Part shown: positions 17,122 to 25,844 of the stretch, piece by piece
Layout: the number at the start of each line of letters is the position of its first letter
How positions within the stretch are numbered: the stretch's first letter is position 1
Assembly (NCBI GenBank): GCA_964610905.1
Contig: CAZSYT010000004.1
Location: 6,451 to 70,450 of the forward strand
Source of the DNA: JAJZJT01 sp964610905
Lineage (GTDB): Bacteria > Actinomycetota > Acidimicrobiia > Acidimicrobiales > RAAP-2
DNA: 64,000 nucleotides
Direction of reading: 5' to 3'
Notes under the pieces: generated by a model
Seen by the model: the letters and a program-made list of their open reading frames with translations, nothing else
What the model was told of the DNA's origin: nothing
Databases searched by the model: none
Translations under genes and position numbers: made by a program

Positions 17122-18088
17122 GGCCCATCCCTTCCCCCAGGACGCCGCCGAGGCGCTGCTCGGCGGCGAGGGCCTCGGCGGTACGGGCGAGCCCGACGGC
17201 GAGCGGCGTCGTGGGCTCCCAGCCGAGCAGCTGGCGAGCCAGCGCGATGTCCGGGCGCCGGCGTTCCGGGTCGTCGGCCGGCAGGGGCCGATGGACGATG
17301 GTCGACGCCGAGCCGGTCAGCTCGAGGACGGTGCGGGCCAGCTCGAGGACGGTGTGCTCGTCGGGGTTGCCGATGTTGACCGGGCCCGCGACCGGGGCGT
17401 CGAGCATGGCCAGGAGCCCCCCGACCTCGTCGTCGACGTAGCAGAGGCTGCGGGTCTGGCTGCCGTCCCCGTAGACGGTCAGCGGCTCGCCGCGGAGCGC
17501 TTGGGCGAGGAAGTTCGACACGACCCTCCCGTCGTCGGGCCTGAGGCGCGGGCCGTAGGTGTTGAAGATCCGCACGACGCCGACGTCCGCGCCCCGCGCA
17601 CGGTGGTGGGCGAAGGTGAGCGCCTCGGCGAACCGCTTGGCCTCGTCGTAGACGCTGCGGGGACCCACCGGGTTGACGTTGCCCCAGTAGGACTCCGGCT
17701 GGGGGTGCACGGTCGGGTCGCCGTACACCTCGCTCGTCGAGGCGAGGAGGAAGCGGGCGCCGTTCCGCTCCGCCAGCTCGAGGCCGAGCCGGGTCCCTTC
17801 GCTCCCGACCGCGAGCGTCTCGAGGGGTCGGGCCAGGTAGTCGGGAGGCGATGCGGGGCTGGCCAGGTGGCACACGGCGTCGAGTGGGCCCTCCACCGGG
17901 ATCGCCCGGGACACGTCGGCCTCGACGAGGGTGAAGCCCGGGTGCCCGCCGAGGTGGGCCACGTTGGAGCGTCGGCCCGTGGAGAAGTCGTCGACGCACA
18001 CGACGGTGTCGCCACGGGCCACCAGCCGGTCGCACAGGTGGGAGCCGAGGAAGCCGGCGCCACCGAGGACGGCGACGCGCTTGGTCAC
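17114..18088 (-). CDS. UDP-glucuronate decarboxylase (UDP-xylose synthase)
   Basis: 324 residues. It converts UDP-glucuronate to UDP-xylose plus CO2 with bound NAD. Signatures of the Uxs group: GGAGFLGSHLC, LASPASPPDY, LLASTSEVYGDP, ESYWGNVNPVG, YDEAKRFAE (catalytic Tyr and Lys), RIFNTYGPR and GDGSQTRS. The upstream gene is UDP-glucose 6-dehydrogenase, which supplies its substrate, and the two overlap as GTGA. The pair implies that xylose, or arabinose derived from it, enters the polysaccharide. Confidence 0.88.
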   Translation of the reverse strand: MTKRVAVLGGAGFLGSHLCDRLVARGDTVVCVDDFSTGRRSNVAHLGGHPGFTLVEADVSRAIPVEGPLDAVCHLASPASPPDYLARPLETLAVGSEGTRLGLELAERNGARFLLASTSEVYGDPTVHPQPESYWGNVNPVGPRSVYDEAKRFAEALTFAHHRARGADVGVVRIFNTYGPRLRPDDGRVVSNFLAQALRGEPLTVYGDGSQTRSLCYVDDEVGGLLAMLDAPVAGPVNIGNPDEHTVLELARTVLELTGSASTIVHRPLPADDPERRRPDIALARQLLGWEPTTPLAVGLARTAEALAAEQRLGGVLGEGMGRG

Positions 18089-19719
18089 CGTCGCCCGATC
18101 CCCACGTAGGCGAAGCCGAGCCGGCGCAGCTGTGCGGGATCGAGGAGGTTCCGGGCGTCGACCACGACCGGCTCGGCCAGCTGGCGAGCCACCCGACGGA
18201 AGTCGGCCAGGCGGAACTCGTCCCACTCGGTCAGCACGACCAGGGCAGCGGCTCCCGTGCAGGCGGCGTACGGGTCCGAGTGGGCCGTGACGGTGCCCGT
18301 CACCGGGTCCCCGTGCATGCCCGTCAGCCCCTCGAGGCGCAGGGGCGCTCCCCCGTCCGGCACGGACAGCGTCGGGTCGTAGGCCCGCACGACCGCCCCG
18401 TGGTCGACCATGCGGCGAACGACCTCGACGGCGGGCGAGCACCGGAGGTCGTCGGTGCCCGCCTTGAACGTCAAGCCCCAGACGCCGACGACCGCACCGG
18501 CGAGGCCGGCCACGTCGGGCGGGTCCTCGTCGCCTCCGACGGGGTCTCGACGACGCCCCCGTCGGGTGGCGGGGCGAGTGGCCGACGCCGGCCGGAGGGC
18601 ACCGGCGACCTTCGCCACCACCCGGTCGAACTGCTCGTCGTTGGTGGCGATCGCACCGCGGAGGAACGAGAAGTCGTACCCGGCGTCCTCGGCGATCCGC
18701 AGGAGCGCGAGGGTGTCCTTGGGCAGGCAGCTGCCTCCCCAGCCGGGGCCGGGCCGCAGGTAGTCGAAGCCGATTCGCCGGTCGTACCCGAGCCCCAGGA
18801 TCACGTCGCGTACGTCGGCCCCGACCGCCTCGCACAGTCCGGCGACGGCGTTGACGAAGCTGAGCTTCGTGGCGAGGAAGGCGTTGGCCGCGTACTTGAT
18901 GGTCTCGGCGGTGGTGGCGTCGGTGATCAGGACGGGGGCGTGGGTGCCGGCGAAGAGCTCGCCGACCCGGGCGGCGGCCGACTGGTCCGAGGCACCGACC
19001 ACGATGCGCTCGGGGTGGAGGCTGTCGGCGACGGCGGAGCCCTCGCGGAGGAACTCGGGGTTCGAGACGACCGAGACGTCGTGGCGCCCGAGCACCCGCT
19101 CGACGACCAGGGTCGAGCCCACCGGGACGGTCGACTTGTTCACCACGACGGCCCCCGTCTCGAGGTGGGGCCCGATGGCCGTCGCCGCCGCCTCGACGAA
19201 GGACAGGTCTGCCGAACCGTCCTCCCCCTGGGGGGTGGGCACGCACAGGAAGACGAACTCGCACCCGTTGACGGCGCCGGCCACGTCGGTCGTGAAGCGC
19301 AGGCGCCCGGCGTCCATGCCGGCCCGCACCAGCTCCTCCAAGTGGTCCTCGACGATCGGCACGTTGCCGGCGGCGAGCTGGGCGATCTTGCCGGCGTCCA
19401 CGTCCGCGCAGGTCACCTGGTGGCCGAGGTAGGCGAGGACCGCCGCCGTGGGGAGCCCCACGTAGCCCACGCCGAGGACGGCGACCGTGCGCGCCCGGGC
19501 GTGGGGCAGCACGCGCACCCCGCGTCCCCCGTGGCCGAAGCTCGCCCCCTCGGTGCCGACGGTGCCGACGGTGCCGACGGTGCCGACCTCGGGCCGCGGA
19601 GGCGCCGGGCCGGCGGGCTGCGCGGGGACGGAGCCGGAAGCGCCGGGAGACGACGTGATGCGCACCGCCCCGGACCAGCCCGCCCCGCTTCGCTCTCCGG
19701 TCTCGTCGCCCGACGTCAT
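18085..19719 (-). CDS. ugd: UDP-glucose 6-dehydrogenase with N-terminal extension
   Basis: Oxidises UDP-glucose to UDP-glucuronate with two NAD. Core motifs: VLGVGYVGLPTAAVLAYLG (NAD), CVPTPQ, NKSTVPVGST, SNPEFLREG, GWGGSCLPKDT (catalytic Cys) and GLTFKAGTDDLR. At 544 residues it is about 100 longer than usual. The first 77 residues are low complexity with a VGT repeat, and a basic insert (about 375-405, with RRGRRRDPVGG) splits the C-terminal half. A shorter start near residue 68 is possible, but the frame is open from ATG 19719. The extension looks disordered and may be non-functional. Confidence 0.9.
   Translation of the reverse strand: MTSGDETGERSGAGWSGAVRITSSPGASGSVPAQPAGPAPPRPEVGTVGTVGTVGTEGASFGHGGRGVRVLPHARARTVAVLGVGYVGLPTAAVLAYLGHQVTCADVDAGKIAQLAAGNVPIVEDHLEELVRAGMDAGRLRFTTDVAGAVNGCEFVFLCVPTPQGEDGSADLSFVEAAATAIGPHLETGAVVVNKSTVPVGSTLVVERVLGRHDVSVVSNPEFLREGSAVADSLHPERIVVGASDQSAAARVGELFAGTHAPVLITDATTAETIKYAANAFLATKLSFVNAVAGLCEAVGADVRDVILGLGYDRRIGFDYLRPGPGWGGSCLPKDTLALLRIAEDAGYDFSFLRGAIATNDEQFDRVVAKVAGALRPASATRPATRRGRRRDPVGGDEDPPDVAGLAGAVVGVWGLTFKAGTDDLRCSPAVEVVRRMVDHGAVVRAYDPTLSVPDGGAPLRLEGLTGMHGDPVTGTVTAHSDPYAACTGAAALVVLTEWDEFRLADFRRVARQLAEPVVVDARNLLDPAQLRRLGFAYVGIGRR
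19552..19587. repeat. 9-bp tandem repeat in ugd 5' end
   Basis: Four perfect copies of GGTGCCGAC; they encode Val-Gly-Thr repeats in the N-terminal extension of the dehydrogenase. Confidence 0.85.
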
Positions 19720-19735
19720 CGTTCGCTGGCTCCCG

Positions 19736-20674
19736 TCACGTCCCGGCCAGCTCGGCGACGAGGCGAGCCAACGACGCGGTCCACTCGGGGAGCAGCGGCA
19801 GGCCGGACAGGCGAAGCCCCAGGTTGTCGAGGCGCGAGTTGGCCGGGCGCGGCGCGGGCCGGGGCGGGTCGAGGTCGGTCGTGGCGATCGGCTCGACCCG
19901 GCCAGGGTCGTCGCCCGCCGATTCGAGCACTGCCCGCACGAAGCCGTACCAGGTCGTCTCCCCGGTGTTAGTGACGTGGAAGGTCCCCGGGCGCCGCTCG
20001 ACGCCGAGGCGCACGACGGCGGGCGCCAGGTCGGCGGTGAACGTGGGGCAGCCGCGCTGGTCGTCGACGAAGCGGAGGACGGCCGAGCGGTCGGCCCCGG
20101 CCAGGCGCAGGGCCGTCTTGACCATGTTGGCCCCGTGGGCCCCGCTCACCCACGCCGTACGGACCACAGTGGCGTCGCCCCCGAGGACGGCGAGCAGCTC
20201 GTGCTCTCCCCCGAGCTTGCTGCGGCCGTAGACCGAGCGGGGAGCCGGGTCGTCCCACTCGACGTAGGGACGGTCCAGCTCGCCGTCGAAGACGTAGTCC
20301 GTCGAGACGTAGACGACGTGGGCGCCGACCCGCCGAGCCGCCTCGGCGACGTGCCGGGTGCCCAGGGCGTTGACCGCGTACGCCGTGTCCGGGTCCGCCT
20401 CGCAGGCGTCGACGGCCGTGTAGGCGCCGCCGTGGAGGACGACGTCGGGACGGAACGCCTCGATCGCGGCGAGGACGGCGTCGCGGTCGCGGAGGTCGAG
20501 CGTGTCGATGTCGGTGGCGAGCGTGTCGAAGTCGCCCGAGGGGCGGGGCACCGACAGGCCTGTCACGTCCGCCGGGGCGCCGCCGTCGGGCACCGCACCG
20601 GCGAGCACGGCTTGGACGTCCCGCCCCAGCTGGCCGTTGCCCCCGGTGACGAAGACCCGGAGCGACGTGCTCAC
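19736..20674 (-). CDS. rmlD: dTDP-4-dehydrorhamnose reductase
   Basis: 312 residues, GTG overlapping the rmlB stop as GTGA. It reduces dTDP-4-dehydro-L-rhamnose to dTDP-L-rhamnose. Motifs: GGNGQLGRDV (NADPH), HGGAYTAVDACE, VYVSTDYVFDG, YGRSKLGGE (Tyr/Lys), RTAWVSG and TADLAPAV. The length is normal. No rmlC (3,5-epimerase) is visible in the window, so the pathway must be completed from elsewhere. The product is the probable donor for the WbbL-like transferase downstream. Confidence 0.9.
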   Translation of the reverse strand: MSTSLRVFVTGGNGQLGRDVQAVLAGAVPDGGAPADVTGLSVPRPSGDFDTLATDIDTLDLRDRDAVLAAIEAFRPDVVLHGGAYTAVDACEADPDTAYAVNALGTRHVAEAARRVGAHVVYVSTDYVFDGELDRPYVEWDDPAPRSVYGRSKLGGEHELLAVLGGDATVVRTAWVSGAHGANMVKTALRLAGADRSAVLRFVDDQRGCPTFTADLAPAVVRLGVERRPGTFHVTNTGETTWYGFVRAVLESAGDDPGRVEPIATTDLDPPRPAPRPANSRLDNLGLRLSGLPLLPEWTASLARLVAELAGT

Positions 20675-21696
20675 GGCTGGGTGGGTGGCTGGCTCCCGCC
20701 GGTCCACGCCCCTTCCACCACCGGGGCCCGGTCCCGCAGGGGCTCCCACCAGCTGCGGTGGTCGGCGTACCAGGCCACGGTGGTGGCGAGGCCGTCCTCG
20801 AACCCGACCGTCGGCTCCCACCCCAGCTTGGTGCGGATCTTCGTCGAGTCGAGGAGGTACCGACGGTCGTGGCCCGGTCGGTCCGGGACGATCTCCTTCA
20901 ACGTCTCCGGCCGGCCCGTGGCGGCGAGGACGGCGTCGGCGATCTGCTCGATGCTGGCCTCCACGCCACTCCCCACGTTGTAGGTCTCGCCGACCACGCC
21001 CTGCTCGAGGACGAGCTCGATGGCCCGGCAGTGGTCGTCGACGTGGAGCCACTCGCGCCGGTTCTGAGTCGACGCGTAGAGCGGGAGCGGCTCGTCGTCG
21101 AGCGCCTTGGCGGTGAAGAGCGGGATCACCTTCTCGGGGAACTGGTAGGGCCCGTAGTTGTTGCAGCAGTTGGTGATGGTGGCGGGGAGCTCGAACGTCT
21201 CGACGTAGGCTCGCACCGCGTGGTCGGCGCCGGCCTTCGAGGCGTTGTAGGGGGTGCGCGGCCGGTACGGGGTCTCCTCGGTGAACCGCTCGTCGGAGTC
21301 GAGCGGCAGGTCGCCGTAGACCTCGCACGTCGAGATGTGGTGGAAGCGCGAGACCCCGTGCCTCCGGGCCGCTTCGGCCAGCGTCTGGGTGCCGAGCACG
21401 TTCGTGCGGAAGAAGCGGCCCGGGTCGAGGATGGCGAGGGAGTTGTGCGACTCGGCCGCGAAGTTGACGATCACGTCGATGTCGTGGCCGGCAAGCACCC
21501 CCGTCATGGTGTCGAGGTCGCCGATGTCCGCCTGCACGAAGGAGATCTGGCCCTCGACGTCGGCCAGGTTCGGCCGGTTCCCTGCGTACGTGAGGACGTC
21601 GAGGGCCACGACGTGGTCGTCGGGGTGCCGACCGACCCAGTAGCGCACGAAGTTCGACCCGATGAACCCGGCCCCGCCGGTGACGAGCAGTCGCAT
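20671..21696 (-). CDS. rmlB: dTDP-glucose 4,6-dehydratase-like, divergent active site
   Basis: 341 residues from ATG 21696. The RmlB-type features are GGAGFIGSNFVRY, LTYAGNRPNL, CCNNYGPYQFPEKVIPLF, YNASKAGADH (Tyr150, Lys154) and NVGSG. Two positions differ from the family norm. The catalytic TDEVYG loop reads TCEVYG (Thr123, Cys124, Glu125), so the acid Asp is Cys. The usual ESHVDRSI is ESHNSLAI. It may be a subfamily using an altered proton relay or another NDP-hexose. It leads the rmlB-rmlD-ugd-uxs operon. A weak TATGCT box (21711-21706) lies 9 nt upstream. Confidence 0.8.
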   Translation of the reverse strand: MRLLVTGGAGFIGSNFVRYWVGRHPDDHVVALDVLTYAGNRPNLADVEGQISFVQADIGDLDTMTGVLAGHDIDVIVNFAAESHNSLAILDPGRFFRTNVLGTQTLAEAARRHGVSRFHHISTCEVYGDLPLDSDERFTEETPYRPRTPYNASKAGADHAVRAYVETFELPATITNCCNNYGPYQFPEKVIPLFTAKALDDEPLPLYASTQNRREWLHVDDHCRAIELVLEQGVVGETYNVGSGVEASIEQIADAVLAATGRPETLKEIVPDRPGHDRRYLLDSTKIRTKLGWEPTVGFEDGLATTVAWYADHRSWWEPLRDRAPVVEGAWTGGSQPPTQP

Positions 21697-21787
21697 AGGG
21701 GTGCGAGCATATCCGCCTCGCACCGCCCGGTACCGGGCCGCCTCCCCCGACCCCGGCGTCACCTCGTGGTCGGCACGGCTCGCGGCG

Positions 21788-22555
21788 TCACCCGGTGGTG
21801 CGCAGGTGGGTCACGTCACCGGCCGAGACGACCCTGCGACCGGTGCCGGTGTCGACGACGAGCTGTCCGCTGGGCGTGAGGTCGACGGCGGTCCCCTCGA
21901 TGGGGCCCTCGGGGAGGTCCACCCGCACGCGGGCGCCCAGCGTGGTGCACGCGTCGTGGAGCTCGGCGGCGAGCCGGCGGCGTCCAGCCGCGTCGCCGAG
22001 GGCGGCAGCTCGCGGCTCGAGGGCGACGAGGAGGGCGTCCAGCAGCCGGTCACGCGAGACGGGCCGGCCGGCCAGGGCGACGAGCGACGTGGCCCGACCG
22101 GCGAGGTCATCGAGCCCCCGCCCGGCGAGCTCGGCGTCCTCGGTGGGCCAGGCGACGTTCACCCCGATGCCGACCACCACGGCATCCCCCTCGGCCTCGG
22201 CCAGCACCCCGGCCACCTTGCGCCCGTCGGGAGCGACCAGGTCGTTGGGCCACTTGACGCCCAGCACGACGCCCGCCTCCCCGGCGACGGCCTCCGCCCC
22301 GGCCAAGGCGACCGCTGCCGTCACCAGGTAGCGCTCGGCCGGCGGGACGTCCGGCCGGAGGAGGACGGAGACGAGCAAGCTGGCACCCGGGGGCGCCTCC
22401 CACCGTCGTCCCAGCCTGCCCCGGCCCGCCGACTGGTGGTCGGCGACGGCGACGACCCCGTCGGGGGCACCGTTGCGCGCCTCGTCGAGCAGGTACCGGT
22501 TGGTCGAGTCGACGACGTCGAAGCGGCGCACGTCGACGAAGCGCGGGGCCGGCAT
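21788..22555 (-). CDS. birA: Biotin--[biotin carboxyl-carrier] ligase
   Basis: 255 residues; attaches biotin through biotinyl-AMP to the carrier lysine of carboxylases. Motifs: VDSTNRYL, SAGRGRLGRRWEAPPG (biotin/AMP loop), GVKWPNDL and GVLAEAEGD, VVGIGVNV. It lacks the N-terminal DNA-binding domain of E. coli BirA, so it is a group I ligase that does not repress. The divergent neighbour is its likely substrate, the biotin carboxylase/BCCP fusion. Confidence 0.93.
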   Translation of the reverse strand: MPAPRFVDVRRFDVVDSTNRYLLDEARNGAPDGVVAVADHQSAGRGRLGRRWEAPPGASLLVSVLLRPDVPPAERYLVTAAVALAGAEAVAGEAGVVLGVKWPNDLVAPDGRKVAGVLAEAEGDAVVVGIGVNVAWPTEDAELAGRGLDDLAGRATSLVALAGRPVSRDRLLDALLVALEPRAAALGDAAGRRRLAAELHDACTTLGARVRVDLPEGPIEGTAVDLTPSGQLVVDTGTGRRVVSAGDVTHLRTTG

Positions 22556-22562
22556 GGCAGAG

Positions 22563-22568
22563 ACCCTA
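22563..22568 (-). promoter_or_regulatory. Leaderless -10 box for birA
   Basis: TAGGGT on the minus strand lies 7 nt before ATG 22555, which places the transcription start at or next to the start codon. Confidence 0.5.
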
Positions 22569-22675
22569 CGGCGCGTGCCACTCTGGTAGCCATACCTCAC
22601 CTGCCGGTGGCCTCGGGCCGCCGGTCGACGCGGTCGCCGCGGCTCCTGCCGCGCGCACGATCGGAAAGGCGCAGC

Positions 22676-24445
22676 GTGCTCACGAAGGTCCTCATCGCCA
22701 ACCGGGGAGAGATCGCCGTCCGGGTCATCAGGACGTGCCGCGAGCTCGGCGTGGCGACCGTGGCCGTCTACTCCGAGCTCGACCGTGACGCGCTCCACGT
22801 CCGCCTGGCCGACGAGGCCTACGCGCTCGGCGGGCAGACGGCGGCGGAGAGCTACCTGAACACCGAGGCGATCCTCTCGGCCATCGAGCGCAGCGGCGCC
22901 GACGGCGTCCACCCGGGCTACGGGTTCTTCTCCGAGAACGCCGACTTCGCCCGGGCGATCACCGAGCGGGGTGTGACCTTCATCGGGCCGCCTCCCGAGG
23001 CCATCGAGGTGATGGGGGACAAGATCAGCTCGCGCCACGCCGCCGAGCGGGCCGGCGTCTCCGGCGTGCCGGGCAGGTCCGAGACCCTCCGTTCCCCCGA
23101 CGAGGTGGTCGCCTTCGGCGACGAGTTCGGGTGGCCCGTGGCCATCAAGGCCGCCTACGGCGGCGGTGGGAGGGGCATGAAGGTGGTCGGCTCGTCCGAC
23201 GAGGCGGCCCGCGCCCTCGAGTCGGCCCAGCGCGAGGCCCAGGCGTACTTCGGGCGCAGCGAGTGCTACCTCGAGCGCTACCTGGCGTGGCCCCGGCACG
23301 TCGAGATGCAGATCATCGCCGACACCCACGGCAACACGCTGTGGCTCGGCGAGCGGGACTGCTCGGCCCAGCGGCGACACCAGAAGCTGGTCGAGGAGAG
23401 CCCGGCGCCCGACTTCCCCGACGAGGTGCGCCGGGCCATGGGCGAGGCCTCCGTGCGCGTCGCCGAGGCGTGCGGCTACGTCAACGCGGGGACGGTGGAG
23501 TTCCTCTACCAGGACGGCGAGTTCTTCTTCCTCGAGATGAACACGCGGCTGCAGGTCGAGCACCCCGTCACCGAGCTGGTGACCGGGCTCGACCTCGTCG
23601 AGTGGCAGCTCCGGGTGGCCTCGGGCGAGCCCCTCGGTTTCGCCCAGGAGGACGTCCGCCGCGACGGGCACGCCATCGAGGTCCGGATCAACGCCGAGGA
23701 CCCGGCCGGGGGCGCCTTCACCCCGTCGCCGGGGACGATCACGGCGCTCGTCCCCCCGGGCGGGCCGGGGGTCCGCCTCGACGCCGGCTACCTCGCCGGG
23801 GACACGGTCAGCCAGTTCTACGACAACCTCGTGGCCAAGCTCGTCGTCTGGGGGCACGACCGCGAGGCGGCGAGGCGGCGCATGCTCCGGGCCATCGCCG
23901 AGACGGTCGTCGAGGGCGTGGCCACCACGCTGCCGGCCGACGTCGCCATCCTCGCCCACGAGGACTTCGCGGCGGGCACCCACTCGACCAACTGGGTGGA
24001 GCAGCGCCTCGACCTCTCCGAGGTGCGCTCGGGCCCGGTCGCCGCGGTGCCGCCCCAGGACGAGGAGCCGCGGGTCCTGCGCGACGTGACCGCCGAGGTC
24101 GACGGGCGCCGCTACCAGGTGAAACTGTGGGTCCCCGACACCGGCGACGTGGCGGTCGCGCCGGGGCGGCCCGCGGCGACGCCGTCGCGTTCGGGTGCCG
24201 GTCGCCGGCCCAAGGTGGCCGGGGCCCCGGGATCGGGGACCGTGTCGGTCCCCATGCAGGGCACCATCGTGAAGGTGATGGTGTCGGAGGGCGACGAGGT
24301 CGAGGTCGGCCAGGTCGTCTGCGTGCTCGAGGCCATGAAGATGGAGAACAACGTCGTGGCCGAGAAGGGCGGCACCGTGAAGGAGGTCCGGGTGTCGGCC
24401 GGGGACTCGGTCGGCCCGGGCGACGTCATCGCCGTCATCGAGTAG
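22676..24445 (+). CDS. Acyl-CoA carboxylase alpha subunit (biotin carboxylase + BCCP), AccA3-like
   Basis: 589 residues. Residues 1-450 are biotin carboxylase: ANRGEIAVRVIRTC, GGGGRGMKVV (ATP lid), ERDCSAQRRHQKLVEE, EMNTRLQVEHPVTE (catalytic). A basic linker precedes the BCCP domain (about 515-589) with EAMKMENNV, Lys555 being the biotinylation site. It carboxylates its own biotin with bicarbonate and ATP; a separate beta subunit, not in this window, transfers the group to acetyl- or propionyl-CoA. Start GTG 22676 has GGAAAGG upstream. The birA-accA3 proximity also occurs in mycobacteria. Confidence 0.95.
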   Translation: MLTKVLIANRGEIAVRVIRTCRELGVATVAVYSELDRDALHVRLADEAYALGGQTAAESYLNTEAILSAIERSGADGVHPGYGFFSENADFARAITERGVTFIGPPPEAIEVMGDKISSRHAAERAGVSGVPGRSETLRSPDEVVAFGDEFGWPVAIKAAYGGGGRGMKVVGSSDEAARALESAQREAQAYFGRSECYLERYLAWPRHVEMQIIADTHGNTLWLGERDCSAQRRHQKLVEESPAPDFPDEVRRAMGEASVRVAEACGYVNAGTVEFLYQDGEFFFLEMNTRLQVEHPVTELVTGLDLVEWQLRVASGEPLGFAQEDVRRDGHAIEVRINAEDPAGGAFTPSPGTITALVPPGGPGVRLDAGYLAGDTVSQFYDNLVAKLVVWGHDREAARRRMLRAIAETVVEGVATTLPADVAILAHEDFAAGTHSTNWVEQRLDLSEVRSGPVAAVPPQDEEPRVLRDVTAEVDGRRYQVKLWVPDTGDVAVAPGRPAATPSRSGAGRRPKVAGAPGSGTVSVPMQGTIVKVMVSEGDEVEVGQVVCVLEAMKMENNVVAEKGGTVKEVRVSAGDSVGPGDVIAVIE

Positions 24446-24458
24446 GCGGGGCGAGGCG

Positions 24459-25655
24459 GTGGGCTCCGCCCGAGCCGGCGCGGCGGGCAGTGCCAGAGGG
24501 GCGAAGGAGCGGGCCAGGCGGGCCGTGGCCGACGCGCTCGACGAGCTGGTCGGGCTCAGCCACGCGATCCACGCCCACCCCGAGACGAACTTCACCGAGG
24601 AGCACGCCGCCGCGGCGACCGCCGCGCTCCTCGCCGACCACGGGCTGACGGTGACCGAGGGGGTGGGCGGGCTCCCGACCGCCTTCGTCGCCACCGCCGG
24701 CTCGGGGCCCGTGACCGTGGCGGTCTGCGCCGAGTACGACGCCCTCCCCGGCGTCGGCCACGCCTGCGGGCACAACGTCATCGCCGCCGCGGCGGCCGGT
24801 GCCGGGGTGGCCCTGGCATCGGTAGCCGACGACGTCGGCCTGACCGTGCGCGTGGTCGGCACGCCGGGCGAGGAGGGCGGCGGCGGGAAGATCACCCTCC
24901 TCGAGCGGGGCGTCTTCGACGGCGCCCACGCCGCGCTGATGGTCCACCCCTGGCCCGAGGACCGGCTGGAGGCCGCCTGCCTGGCCGTGTCGCACTTCGA
25001 CGTCGCCTTCGACGGCCGCACCGCACACGCCTCGGCGGCGCCGTGGGAGGGGGCGAACGCCGCCGACGCCATGGTGGTCGCCCAGGTGGCCATCGGCCTC
25101 CTCCGCCAGCAGCTGCCGCCGGGCGACCAGGTCCACGGCATCGTGACCTCGGGCGGCGAAGCGGCCAACATCGTCCCCGGCCGGGTGACGGGGCGCTTCA
25201 TGGCCCGGGCCCGGACCCTCGAGGCGCTCGAGGCGCTCGAGCCCCGGGTGATGGCGTGCTTCGAGGCGGGCGCCACGGCCGCCGGAGTGCGCCTGGCGCG
25301 CACCGACCTCGCCCCCGTCTACAGCCACATGGTCACCGACGCCCCGCTGCTCGCCGCCTACCGGGCCAACGCCGAGGTGCTCGGGCGCTCGTTCGCCGCC
25401 GACGACGCCGGCGCGCCGGCACCCACGCTCTCCACCGACATGGCCAACGTGTCGCTCGTCGTACCGACCATCCACCCGCTCCTCGGCATCGAGGCGGGCG
25501 GGGCCGTCAACCACCAGCCGGCCTTCGCCGCCGCCTGCGTCACGCCGTCGGCCGACCAGGCCGTCTCCGACGGCGCCGTCGCCCTCGCGTGGACGGCGAT
25601 CGACGCGGGCAGCGACCCGGTGCTCCGCGACCACCTGCTCGAGCACGCCCGCTGA
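24459..25655 (+). CDS. M20 family amidohydrolase (PM20D2/AbgB-like)
   Basis: 398 residues from GTG 24459, 13 bp after the carboxylase, so probably co-transcribed. M20 zinc peptidase motifs are seen: HAHPET, CAEYDALPGVGHACGHN (metal Asp and His), TPGEEGGGGK (catalytic and metal Glu), DGRTAHASAAPWEG in the dimerisation domain, and the final His in AVNHQPAF. The group hydrolyses N-acyl amino acids, p-aminobenzoyl-glutamate or dipeptides. The real substrate is unknown. There is no signal peptide. Confidence 0.85.
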   Translation: MGSARAGAAGSARGAKERARRAVADALDELVGLSHAIHAHPETNFTEEHAAAATAALLADHGLTVTEGVGGLPTAFVATAGSGPVTVAVCAEYDALPGVGHACGHNVIAAAAAGAGVALASVADDVGLTVRVVGTPGEEGGGGKITLLERGVFDGAHAALMVHPWPEDRLEAACLAVSHFDVAFDGRTAHASAAPWEGANAADAMVVAQVAIGLLRQQLPPGDQVHGIVTSGGEAANIVPGRVTGRFMARARTLEALEALEPRVMACFEAGATAAGVRLARTDLAPVYSHMVTDAPLLAAYRANAEVLGRSFAADDAGAPAPTLSTDMANVSLVVPTIHPLLGIEAGGAVNHQPAFAAACVTPSADQAVSDGAVALAWTAIDAGSDPVLRDHLLEHAR

Positions 25656-25844
25656 GCCTTCGGGCGGCCGTCGCCACAGCTCGGGCCGGACACCCCCGGC
25701 AGGCGGGCAGTGCCGGTGGTACCGTCCGCCTGTCTGCCGCCGTCCTCCGGGTCGGTGGGCCGACCGGCGCCCCGGACGCGTGGGCCGGACCGGCGGGACT
25801 GGACGCCCGGGCACCGTCCCGGCGGAGACGAGGGGGATCGACGG

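Noticed and set aside
24459..25655. M20 protein as succinyl-diaminopimelate desuccinylase (DapE)
   Set aside because: The EYDALPGVGHACGHN and GEEGGGGK pattern fits PM20D2/AbgB-like hydrolases better, and no lysine genes are nearby.
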